Counted from the stretch's first letter, positions 7,279 to 14,730 are shown. The stretch is 18,104 nt of DNA from Chloroflexota bacterium (GCA_021785115.1 JAJYGO010000487.1:1-18104), one strand, 5' to 3'. Translations and numbers: made by a program. Notes: generated by a model from the letters alone, not told the origin.

Positions 7279-9285
7279 TCACCGTGGAAAGCCGCCCGCC
7301 ACCCCACCGTCGACCGGGATGACGCAGCCGGTCGTTCGAGACGAGTCGTCGGCAAGCAGGAATGCCACCGACGCCGCGACGTCTCGGGTTGTCACGTGGC
7401 GATGCAGCAGGTTCCGCTTCGCGTAGAAGTCCTCGAGCTCCTCCGGACGCACCCCGTGCGCCGCAGCCCGCTCCTCGCGTAGGCCGCCCGCCCACAACCT
7501 CGAGTTATCGAACACGGCGTCCGGGTTCACGGCATTCGCCCGTATCCCGAACGCCCCCGCCTCCAGCGCCGCGATACGCATCAGCTGGAGCATTCCCGCC
7601 TTGGTCACGGAGTACGCGCCGAAGCCTGCGCCGGGCGCGAACGCGTTCTTGCTCGCCACGTACACGAGCGAGCCGCCGAGGCCCTGTTCCTTCATCACGC
7701 GGATCGCCTCGCGGGTCAGCAGGAATGCGCTCGTCAGGTTCACCGCGAGGGCCAGACGCCAGCGACCGAGTTCCAGCTCGTCGAGGTTGCCCCCAACGCC
7801 CACGCCAGCGTTGAGGACGACGCCGTCAAGGCCGCCGAACGTGCGCACGGCCTGTCGCACCGTCTCCATGACGACCGCCTCGTCGGACTGGTCACCCGCG
7901 ACCGTCACGGGCTCGGGACCTCCGGCCTCGACGATGGCCCCAGCGAGGCCCGCCAGCCCCTCCCCATCGATGTCCGCAGCGACGAGGCTCGCCCCATTCA
8001 GGGCAAGCTCGAGGGCGATCGTTCGCCCGATCCCGGAAGCCGCGCCGGTAACGATGTGGATCGTGCCGGCAAAGCGCTTCGGTACCGGGCGGAGCGTCAG
8101 CTTGTACAGCTCGAGGGGCCAGTAGTCGAAGTCGAAGGCATCGGCGTCGGGCAGCGGCGCGGCCTCGCCGAAGGCGTCGAGAGTGCTGGCCGCGGCACGG
8201 AGCGTGTGCGACGCGACATCGGCGACGCGCGCCGCCTCCGCGCGGTCCCGTCCCGTCGTCACCGCGCCCAGGCCGGGCACGAGGATCACGCGGGGGGCTG
8301 GATCGTGCATCGGCACGTCGACGGCCAGCCGGTGCCGCTGACGCTCGAAGTACGCGGCATAAGCCTGCCGGCGTGCCTCCACGGCCGTGCCTGCGGCGAC
8401 CACGTCCCGCCCGTCAGGGACGAGCGCGGCGAACGGCCGCGTCCACAGCATGTGGTCGGCGCTCGAGACGCCGCTCTCCACCACCCGCGCCACGTCGGAT
8501 CGGTCCGCGACCGCCCGCAGGTTGCGATCGGTGATCAGGACGCGCGGGCCGGTGTTCGAGACGGCGGCTCGAAGGTGCAGCAGCAGCCGTCGCTGCTCCT
8601 CGTCGGAGAGGTCGGGCGTGGGAGCCGGCGGTGCGGAGCGCGGCGCGTGCGCCGCCAGGTAGGCCGCGGCGCGCTCGACAGAGTCGAGGGTCCTGCGCAG
8701 ACACGCATCCGAGTCGTCGGCCCACGTGATCAGACCGTGGTGCCCGAGCACCACGCCTTCTCGGTCGGCCAGCTCGGCGACCGCCCGCGCGAGGCGGAAC
8801 CCGGGTCGCTGCCAGTCGAGGTAGCCGAACGACGGGCCGAGCACGTCACGGACGACCTCGCGGCCGTGGCCATGGCGGGCCAGGGCACAGATCGCGTCAG
8901 CGTGCACGTGGTCGACGTGCGCGAACGGCAGGAACGCGTGCAGCAACGTCTCGATCGACGGGCGGGGCGACCGGGGATCGGTCAGCGCGCGGCGCACGAC
9001 CGTGTCGGTCTCCTCGTCTGACAGCGACTCACGGTCCCTGACGGCGACGAGCTCGTCGAGCCAGAGGGCCGGGAAATCCGCCGCGGACGCGACGGACAAG
9101 TCGACGCCCGACGCCTTGATCCACAGCACGCGCCGGCTACGCCCGAGATGATCGACCGCCGTGCCCTTGGCGGAGGTGTTTCCGCCTCCGTGCACGACCA
9201 GCGATTGGTCCGACCCCAGGCGACGAGATCGCTCGACGAGCCGGTCCAGTGGCCACGAGGTTGCGTCGGCGGAAAGGGGGGTCAC
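7279..9285 (-). CDS. Class II aldolase / short-chain dehydrogenase fusion (RhaD-type bifunctional enzyme)
   Basis: A 668-aa fusion. The N-terminal half (to about 390) is a zinc class II aldolase: GGGNTSAK (33-40), E112 in SIETLLHAFLP, the HVH zinc pair H126/H128 and GHHGLITW (181-188) are all present. The C-terminal half (about 405-668) is a short-chain dehydrogenase with TGAASGIG (413-420), NAG (492-494), S545, Y558 and K562, so both active sites look intact. Relatives cleave L-rhamnulose 1-phosphate to DHAP and lactaldehyde and oxidise the aldehyde. Here the MtnA and MtnK neighbours point to a 5-deoxy or 5-methylthio ribulose 1-phosphate, giving DHAP and acetaldehyde or methylthioacetaldehyde. 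The GTG start overlaps the mtnA stop by four bases. Whether the dehydrogenase works on the aldehyde or on the ketose phosphate is open. Confidence 0.9.
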   Translation of the reverse strand: MTPLSADATSWPLDRLVERSRRLGSDQSLVVHGGGNTSAKGTAVDHLGRSRRVLWIKASGVDLSVASAADFPALWLDELVAVRDRESLSDEETDTVVRRALTDPRSPRPSIETLLHAFLPFAHVDHVHADAICALARHGHGREVVRDVLGPSFGYLDWQRPGFRLARAVAELADREGVVLGHHGLITWADDSDACLRRTLDSVERAAAYLAAHAPRSAPPAPTPDLSDEEQRRLLLHLRAAVSNTGPRVLITDRNLRAVADRSDVARVVESGVSSADHMLWTRPFAALVPDGRDVVAAGTAVEARRQAYAAYFERQRHRLAVDVPMHDPAPRVILVPGLGAVTTGRDRAEAARVADVASHTLRAAASTLDAFGEAAPLPDADAFDFDYWPLELYKLTLRPVPKRFAGTIHIVTGAASGIGRTIALELALNGASLVAADIDGEGLAGLAGAIVEAGGPEPVTVAGDQSDEAVVMETVRQAVRTFGGLDGVVLNAGVGVGGNLDELELGRWRLALAVNLTSAFLLTREAIRVMKEQGLGGSLVYVASKNAFAPGAGFGAYSVTKAGMLQLMRIAALEAGAFGIRANAVNPDAVFDNSRLWAGGLREERAAAHGVRPEELEDFYAKRNLLHRHVTTRDVAASVAFLLADDSSRTTGCVIPVDGGVAGGFPR

Positions 9286-10358
9286 GATACGAGCTCCTCG
9301 ATCGAGTCGGACGGCACCTGCCCACTCGCCACTTCGACGACGCGACGTTCGGTAACGAGCGCGCTGACCAGCCGGCCGGGCGTCACGTCGAAGGCCGGGT
9401 TGTAGCCCCGCGCCGACGCCGGTGCGACCTGCATCCCGGCCCAGCGCACGACTTCCTCGTCATCGCGATACTCGATCTCGATCTCCGAGCCCGATGGAGT
9501 CTGCAGGTCGACCGTGGACTCCGGTGCCGCAACCACGAAGGGGATCCCGGCATTCGCGCACGCGAGCGCGACGCCGAGCGATCCGATCTTGTTGGCCGTA
9601 TCCCCATTCGCGGCCACGCGGTCCGCTCCGATGATGGCCACGTCGACGAGGTGCCGAGCCGCTGTGCTGGCGGCCGCCCCGTCCACCTCCACGACGTACG
9701 GGATCCCTTCCTGCTCGAGCTCCCATGCGGTGAGACGCGACCCCTGGAGCAGCGGCCGCGTCTCGTCCACGAACACGCGCTCGAGCAACCCGCGGGCGTG
9801 CAGTTCGCGGACGATCCCAAGGGCCGTCCCCCAGGCGGTCGTGGCGAGGAGACCGGTGTTGCAGTGGGTGAGGACCCGAACCGGCCGGTGCGGGACGGCA
9901 TCCAGGATCCAGTCGGCACCGCGCGCCCCGATCTCATGGTTCGTGCGCTCGTCCTCGAGGATGAGTTGCGTCGCCCTGTCGACGACCGCCTGCGGGCCTT
10001 CCGCCATCAAGCCTCGCACCTGCTCCACGCCCCAGGCCAGATTGACCGCCGTGGGCCGGGCGTCGCGGATCCGGCCGACCTCGGCCTCGAGACGGGCCGC
10101 GCTCCAGCCCTCCCGCTCGCCCTGAACCATCGCCAGGGCCACCCCGAAAGCCCCGGCGACTCCCAGGGCGGGCGCGCCTCGGACGGCAAGCCGGGTGATG
10201 GCGTCGATCAGCGCGTCCACGTCCCGGATGTCGAGATACGCCAGGCTCGCGGGCAACCGCGTCTGGTCGATCAGGCGGATACCCGCGCCTATCCAGGCAA
10301 TCGTGCGCAGATCGTCGTCCACCAGGGGTCCTTCGTGGGGGGGAATTGAGGACGTCAT
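9282..10358 (-). CDS. mtnA: S-methyl-5-thioribose-1-phosphate isomerase (MtnA)
   Basis: A 358-aa member of the MtnA/eIF2B-alpha family that opens an aldose 1-phosphate to the matching ketose 1-phosphate (methylthioribose 1-phosphate to methylthioribulose 1-phosphate; also 5-deoxyribose 1-phosphate in DHAP-shunt bacteria). Signatures are LIDQTRLP (29-36), VRGAPALGVAGAFG (59-72), the catalytic-cysteine block LTHCNTGLLAT with C166, and GADRVAANGDTANKIG with the general-acid D246. Length and order fit MtnA rather than the translation-factor relatives. The ATG at 10358 lies just inside a perfect inverted repeat that may be an operator, and its stop overlaps the fusion gene by four bases. Together with MtnK it defines the first two steps of the pathway. 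Confidence 0.95.
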   Translation of the reverse strand: MTSSIPPHEGPLVDDDLRTIAWIGAGIRLIDQTRLPASLAYLDIRDVDALIDAITRLAVRGAPALGVAGAFGVALAMVQGEREGWSAARLEAEVGRIRDARPTAVNLAWGVEQVRGLMAEGPQAVVDRATQLILEDERTNHEIGARGADWILDAVPHRPVRVLTHCNTGLLATTAWGTALGIVRELHARGLLERVFVDETRPLLQGSRLTAWELEQEGIPYVVEVDGAAASTAARHLVDVAIIGADRVAANGDTANKIGSLGVALACANAGIPFVVAAPESTVDLQTPSGSEIEIEYRDDEEVVRWAGMQVAPASARGYNPAFDVTPGRLVSALVTERRVVEVASGQVPSDSIEELVS

Positions 10359-10364
10359 ACGTTA

Positions 10365-10387
10365 GTTGTCCTACCACTTGAGACAAC
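10365..10387. promoter_or_regulatory. Candidate operator: inverted repeat ahead of mtnA
   Basis: GTTGTC and GACAAC form a perfect 6-bp inverted repeat with an 11-base spacer, 7 bases upstream of the mtnA ATG. The spacing places the two arms about 1.5 helical turns apart. It sits in the 96-base gap right after the SorC-family regulator gene, a natural spot for that regulator or another to bind. A second inverted repeat, GGCCA-TC-TGGCC, is at 10410-10421. I see no confident -35/-10 pair. The operator role is inference. Confidence 0.45.
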
Positions 10388-10454
10388 CGCTCCTCGCACC
10401 CCTCTTACAGGCCATCTGGCCCTGGACGGGATACCACACGTCAGTTTCTGGGGC

Positions 10455-11417
10455 CTACCGAGCCATAATCAGCGCCTCGCCGAGCGCCTCATCCACGACG
10501 ACCTCATCGAGGAGTCCGCCGATGAGCGCCGCGTGCAGGGCGCTGGCCTTCGCTGCCCCCCCCGCCGCCGCGACGACTCGCCGCGATCCCCGAAGCTCAT
10601 CGAGCGACAGGCCGACCGGCAACGGTGAGAGCACCCCCAGGGCATGGCCCGACGAGTCGTAGTACCTGCCCAGCATCTCGCCGACACCACCCGCCTCGAC
10701 GATCGCGTGCATCGTCTCGGCGGACACGAGGCCCGCCTGCAGCAGGAGCGAGTCCTCCCCGACCACGCCGACCGACACGAGCGTCATGTCGGCCGACCGC
10801 GCCACCTCCAGGGCGGTCTCGACGGGTCGCGAGGACAGCAGCGACTGCAGCGACGAGCGCGAGTCTACGAAGGCCGGCGACGGCAGGTGCATGACGGTTG
10901 CACCGAGCGACGCACCCAGCGCCCGCGTGACGTCGACGGCAGGCGCGATCTCTCCGCCACTCACGTGGCCGATCGCGTCCACCACCACGACTCCCGTCGT
11001 GCGCCGCGGGCGCACGAGGTGCGCCGCCCGCGCCAGCGTCCGCCCCCAGCTGGCCGCCACCGTGACGCGCCCGATCGCGACGGCACGCTCGATCAGTCGC
11101 GCCGTGGCACGCGCCACCCCGATCGTCCCGTCCTCGTCGCCGAGCCGTGCCCCGACGTGCGCCATGATCCCGTAGCGCAGGCGCAATGCTTCCGCAAGCC
11201 GCGCCTGCCCTGGCATCGGCTCCGTCACCACGACCTGCACGATGCCGAGCGCCTCGGCCTCGCTCAGCGCTCGGCTGATCGTCGAGCGCGACAGGCCGAA
11301 GCGCGCCGCGATGGCGGCCTGCGTGAGGCCATACTCGTGACAGAGCCAGGCGACCTCGACCAGGAACTCGCGGTGCTCGAGGTCGCTGCTCTGGGGGCCG
11401 CCCTGCCGGGCTGTCAC
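10455..11417 (-). CDS. SorC-family transcriptional regulator
   Basis: A 320-aa regulator with an N-terminal helix-turn-helix (LTQAAIAARFGLSRSTISRA, residues 31-50) and a C-terminal SorC sugar-phosphate-sensing domain (for example IGVARATARL and ASWGRTLARAA early, then GGAAKASALHAALIGGLLDEVVVDEA near the end). Members such as SorC, DeoR of Bacillus and LsrR bind phosphorylated sugars as effectors. The start is taken as the GTG at 11417, 17 nt after the RLP stop, because it gives the family length; its ribosome site is weak, so low expression relative to neighbours is possible. LsrR, which controls AI-2 uptake in E. coli, belongs to this family, which fits the lsrF and ribose-type ABC genes in the cluster. 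A ketose phosphate from this pathway is the likely inducer (inference). Confidence 0.9.
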   Translation of the reverse strand: MTARQGGPQSSDLEHREFLVEVAWLCHEYGLTQAAIAARFGLSRSTISRALSEAEALGIVQVVVTEPMPGQARLAEALRLRYGIMAHVGARLGDEDGTIGVARATARLIERAVAIGRVTVAASWGRTLARAAHLVRPRRTTGVVVVDAIGHVSGGEIAPAVDVTRALGASLGATVMHLPSPAFVDSRSSLQSLLSSRPVETALEVARSADMTLVSVGVVGEDSLLLQAGLVSAETMHAIVEAGGVGEMLGRYYDSSGHALGVLSPLPVGLSLDELRGSRRVVAAAGGAAKASALHAALIGGLLDEVVVDEALGEALIMAR

Positions 11418-11434
11418 TGGCGTCGCACGGGTCC

Positions 11435-12580
11435 TTACCCAGCCTGTTGCTCGACGGCGGCACGCATCCGGCAGGCATTCTGGTACAGATCGCCGCGGTG
11501 CAGGTTGCCTCCGATCAGCAGCACGCTGTCGTGTGCATAGAACGTGGCCAGCTCGTCGAGGCGGTCGATCGTCATGCCACCGGCCGGCACCGGCAGGATC
11601 GGGGCCAGCGGGCCAAGCGGATCCCGGCAAGCCGCGGCGATCGACCCGCAGGCCTCCGGGCTGAAGCTGAACCGACCTCCGAAACTGGGGAAGACAGAGA
11701 GATCGGCGCCGGCGAGGCGCATGATCGTGCCGAACAGCAGCCCGTGCTCGATCCCGCCGCGGTCGTCCACGACGTGCGAGCCGAGGAATGCCGGGTGCCC
11801 CATGATCGGAAGGGCCAGGTCGTCGTCGTCCGCGAGGCGCCGCATCGTATCGAAGCCCGTGAGCCCCGGGAGCACCAGCAGCCCCCCCGCGCCGGCAGCC
11901 CGCGCGAAGTGCGCCCGCGCCGCGATCTCGCCGGCCGGCGCGTTGATCGACGGCAGGTACAGCACGTGCCGGCCCGTCGCCTCGTTGGCTTCCCGAACGG
12001 CGGCCGCGCACGCCTGCACCCGATCCGCGAAGGCTGCAAACGGCTGGTTGGCCAGGCCATGGTCATCCTTGATGATGTCGATCCCGGCCATCGCCAGAGT
12101 CCGCGCCATGTCCGCCAGTGCCCGGCCCCCCAGGCCCATCGGCTTCAGCGCGGTCGCCAGCAGGGGGCGGCCAGGGACTCCAACGACCGTGCGCAATCCG
12201 GCGATCCCGAAGCGCGGGCCGCGGAACCGGGCCAGGAACTCCGGTGGAAACAAGACGGCGAGCAGGCGCACGCCCGGCAGCAGGGAGCAGTTTCCGAACA
12301 GCACGTTCAGGAGCTGCGGGAGCTCGAAGCCCGTCGTTTCCACCGCATAGCTGATCTCCGCGACGGCGAGGTCTGAACCCATCACGTCGATCGACTCGAC
12401 GCGGCCGATCACGTACCGCCGGATATCGTCGTCGGCGATGAGATCGGCCGGGAACTCGATCGTCTGCTCGACCGCGATCGTCTCCGCCCGCTCGCGCGCC
12501 TCGTGCAATGGCCCGCGCAGCGCGTAGCGCGCCGTGATCCGCACGCCGGAGACCGACAGGGCGGTTGCCGTGATCGTCAC
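11435..12580 (-). CDS. RuBisCO-like protein (form IV type), function unassigned
   Basis: A 381-aa member of the RuBisCO large-subunit superfamily, shorter than true RuBisCO (about 460-480 aa). The N-terminal domain ends near LLNVLFGNCSL (90-100); the barrel has GPRFGIAGLR (121-130), ALKPMGLG (144-151), IIKDDHGLANQPF (169-181), a Gly-rich PAGGM (332-336) and LIGGNLH (355-361). K146 (K175 of RuBisCO) and the carbamate-type K171 with D172-D173 are kept. The E204 metal ligand is H174, the second lysine of KPK is M148, and the loop-6 lysine is not evident, so it should not fix CO2. KDDH resembles, from memory, the RLP group that includes 3-oxo-isoapionate-4-phosphate decarboxylase rather than the enolase MtnW. 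The GTG start overlaps the transketolase gene by four bases. Confidence 0.9.
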   Translation of the reverse strand: MTITATALSVSGVRITARYALRGPLHEARERAETIAVEQTIEFPADLIADDDIRRYVIGRVESIDVMGSDLAVAEISYAVETTGFELPQLLNVLFGNCSLLPGVRLLAVLFPPEFLARFRGPRFGIAGLRTVVGVPGRPLLATALKPMGLGGRALADMARTLAMAGIDIIKDDHGLANQPFAAFADRVQACAAAVREANEATGRHVLYLPSINAPAGEIAARAHFARAAGAGGLLVLPGLTGFDTMRRLADDDDLALPIMGHPAFLGSHVVDDRGGIEHGLLFGTIMRLAGADLSVFPSFGGRFSFSPEACGSIAAACRDPLGPLAPILPVPAGGMTIDRLDELATFYAHDSVLLIGGNLHRGDLYQNACRMRAAVEQQAG

Positions 12581-13590
12581 AGCGAATCGCTCCGCTCGAT
12601 CGGCCCGGCAGGGTCGAGTGCCTGCCGCGGGATGTCGCGCTCCTGGATGCCGGTGTCCGTGCCGATCAGGCCCTCCACCGCCCGCACGATGCCGATCGCG
12701 TCGAGTCCGTACTCGCGCTGCAGGTACCCCTCGCTCGCGCCGTGCGCGTAGTGGTCCTTCAGCCCGACGCGAACGAGTCGCGCGCTGAGACCCGCCTCCG
12801 CGATCCGCTCCGCCACCGCCGAGCCAAGCCCACCGATGATGGAGTGGTTCTCGGCCGTCACCACGCCCAGGCGGGCGCGACCGAGACTCGTGACGATTTC
12901 GGGATCGTTGAACGGCTTATGCGTCGACACGTGGAGATGGCGGACGCCCACCCCGCGCGCCGTGAGCGCGCGCACGGCCTTCATCGCCTCTTCCGTTTCG
13001 ATGCCGGCGCTCAGCAGCGTGACGTCATCACCGTCCGAGAGCACCCGCACGCGATCGAGCCGCATCGGCTCGGAACGCGGGAACAGCCGTGGCATGACGC
13101 CCCGCAGCATGCGCACGTACACCGGGCCGTCCAGGGCCTGGGCGACATCGAGAACCGACTCGACCTCCGTCGCGTCCGCGGTCTCCAGCACGGTCATGTT
13201 CGGGGTCGCGCGCATGATCGCGACGTCCTCGATGGCCTGATGGGTCACGCCGCCGGGCGTGGTTATCCCCGGCAGGAAGCCGATCAACCGCACCCGCAGG
13301 TTCGGGTACGCGATCGACATCGCCAGCTGGTCGTACGCGCGCCGGTAGATGAAGACGGCGAAGGTGTGGACAAACGGCGTGTAGCCCTCGCGTGCGAGCC
13401 CGCCCGCGAAGCTCAGCATGTGCTGTTCGGCCATGCCCATCGAGAAGAACCGGTCGGGGTACGTGTCGCGCCAGCGGCCTACCTCCGAGGAGTTCGTCAG
13501 ATCTGCGGCGAGGACCACGACTTCCGGCTTGTCTCGCGCCCACTCGATGAAGTTCTGGACGTGGGGGCGAACGACCGTCTCGACCGTCAT
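12577..13590 (-). CDS. Transketolase C-terminal subunit (split transketolase)
   Basis: A 337-aa protein carrying the pyrimidine-binding and C-terminal domains of transketolase. It has AADLTNSSEVG (28-38), GMAEQHM (52-58) with the cofactor-activating E55, the block FVHTFAVFIYRRAYDQL (73-89) and GGVTHQAIED (113-122) with the substrate-phosphate-region histidine H117. It needs the partner encoded directly upstream to make a full thiamine diphosphate site. The ATG at 13590 overlaps the partner's stop as ATGA, which suits equal production of both subunits. Split transketolases occur widely, including in apulose 4-phosphate breakdown, so the substrate cannot be assumed to be a pentose phosphate pathway sugar. 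A DXS-like role cannot be ruled out. Confidence 0.9.
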   Translation of the reverse strand: MTVETVVRPHVQNFIEWARDKPEVVVLAADLTNSSEVGRWRDTYPDRFFSMGMAEQHMLSFAGGLAREGYTPFVHTFAVFIYRRAYDQLAMSIAYPNLRVRLIGFLPGITTPGGVTHQAIEDVAIMRATPNMTVLETADATEVESVLDVAQALDGPVYVRMLRGVMPRLFPRSEPMRLDRVRVLSDGDDVTLLSAGIETEEAMKAVRALTARGVGVRHLHVSTHKPFNDPEIVTSLGRARLGVVTAENHSIIGGLGSAVAERIAEAGLSARLVRVGLKDHYAHGASEGYLQREYGLDAIGIVRAVEGLIGTDTGIQERDIPRQALDPAGPIERSDSL

Positions 13591-14564
13591 CGCTGCATCG
13601 CCTCGTAGGCCGCCTGGTAGCGGGCACGGTCCTCGGGGGTGGTGAGCCGGAGCGTGTGGAGGAGCGGAGCCCGCTCGGCGAGGAGCGGCACGCCGCGCAC
13701 CGGGTCGGTTCTCGCGATCACGACGTGCGGCGCCATCGACGGACGCGCCATCGCCTCGTCGAGCGCGCGGAGGTCGTGGCCGTCGACCTCGTCCACGGAG
13801 ACGCCAAAGGCCCTGACCCGCTCGGCCAGCGGTTCGAGCAGGGTCACGCAGCAGACCTCACCGTCGCACTGCTGGCCATTCGCGTCGACCACGACGCGCA
13901 GATTGTCGAGATGATGGAAGGCGGCCGAGGCGAGGGCCTCCCACGTCTGGCCCTCTTCGAACTCGCCGTCCGACATCATCACCCAGACCCTGCCCGCCTC
14001 GCCGCGCATCCGGCGCGCCGCCGCAATGCCGGCCGCCTGGCTCAGCGCCTGGGCGAGGGACCCGGTGGTCAGCTCGATGCCGGGTGAGTGTTCCGCGCCG
14101 ATCATCTCGACCGTGCTGCCGTCGCGGTTGAAGTCGTCGAGCGCATCCGCGCTCAACCGTCCGACCTCGATGAGCGCAGCGTATAGGGCGAGGGCGTAGT
14201 GGGCCGGCGAGAAGATGAACCGGTCGAGTGAAGGGCCCCGTGGCCCGTTGAACGCGCCGCCTGTCGCGTACCCGGGGTTGCGTGGGCCCGGCACGCCGTT
14301 GAACGGTTCCGGGCGCAACGGTGCGGCAAGCGGAGCCAACCGCAGTGTGCGCGTATAGAGCATCGCGAAGATCTCGGCAGACGAGCAGGCCTGTGACAGG
14401 TAGCCCTCGCCGTTCTTGAGCACATGCTCCAGGACGCGGCGGCGGATGCCGGAGGCGACCCGCTCCGCGTCGACGACCCAGGCGTCGTTGCTGGCCAGAT
14501 TGGTGCCCGTCTCGTTCCTCCCCTCGCGTCTGCACGAATGTGCACTAAGATCACCAATGTGCAC
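13587..14564 (-). CDS. Transketolase N-terminal subunit, divergent active site
   Basis: The thiamine-diphosphate-binding half, 325 aa with the GTG start at 14564. The cofactor motif is SDGEFEEGQTWEA (199-211) with N229 downstream, and SPAHYALALYAAL (119-131) keeps one conserved histidine. Two substrate histidines of ordinary transketolases appear lost: the GHPGG segment is GYLSQ (54-58), and the GHP before TPGVE is replaced in EMIGAEHSPGIE. The start is uncertain. The GTG at 14564 has GGAG at 6 nt, but it would put the 10-bp direct repeats inside the gene. A strong GGGGAGG at about 14515-14521 has no ATG, GTG or TTG in frame after it, only ACG or CTG codons. The family domain itself begins near residue 28. 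Confidence 0.85.
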   Translation of the reverse strand: MHIGDLSAHSCRREGRNETGTNLASNDAWVVDAERVASGIRRRVLEHVLKNGEGYLSQACSSAEIFAMLYTRTLRLAPLAAPLRPEPFNGVPGPRNPGYATGGAFNGPRGPSLDRFIFSPAHYALALYAALIEVGRLSADALDDFNRDGSTVEMIGAEHSPGIELTTGSLAQALSQAAGIAAARRMRGEAGRVWVMMSDGEFEEGQTWEALASAAFHHLDNLRVVVDANGQQCDGEVCCVTLLEPLAERVRAFGVSVDEVDGHDLRALDEAMARPSMAPHVVIARTDPVRGVPLLAERAPLLHTLRLTTPEDRARYQAAYEAMQR

Positions 14565-14565
14565 T
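14537..14565. promoter_or_regulatory. Direct repeats at the start of the transketolase operon
   Basis: AATGTGCACT occurs at 14537-14546 and again at 14556-14565, a 19-base period or about two helical turns. The left copy also shares an inverted repeat, TGCAC-GAAT-GTGCA, at 14531-14544. Paired 10-mers on one face of the helix at the head of an operon suggest a regulator-binding site. The regulator is unknown; the DeoR-family and SorC-family genes in the window are candidates. Confidence 0.45.
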
Positions 14566-14730
14566 CTCCGCTCCGAGCGCTGCGCCGGACAGTGCCGATC
14601 GGCCCCTGATGCGTGCCCAGGCCGGGACGCAGGGAGGATTCGCTTGGGGATGGGCCGGGTGTCCCGGCAGGCAGAGCGGCAAGGTGACACCGCACCGCCT
14701 TCGGGCGTGGCCGGCCTCCGCGGGCGCCGT
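14566..14730. other. Intergenic region between the ROK kinase and the transketolase operon
   Basis: This gap separates the two gene blocks. It holds two GC-rich hairpins: CGCC-TTCG-GGCG at 14696-14707, near the ROK stop, and GCCGGG-TGT-CCCGGC at 14654-14668. Neither is followed by a T run on the transcribed strand, so neither is a textbook terminator. A promoter for the downstream operon is expected here, but no clear -35/-10 pair stands out. Confidence 0.45.

Noticed and set aside
11435..12580. Calling the RLP true RuBisCO or the enolase MtnW
   Set aside because: Key CO2-fixing residues are missing, the protein is short, and KDDH differs from the KDDE expected in MtnW; MtnX, MtnB and MtnD are not seen.
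12577..14564. Calling the transketolase pair a DXS
   Set aside because: DXS is normally one chain; gene order and motifs are those of split transketolase, though a deoxyketose substrate remains possible.
14654..14707. Rho-independent terminators after the ROK gene
   Set aside because: Hairpins are present but no T-run follows on the transcribed strand, so I list them only as hairpins.
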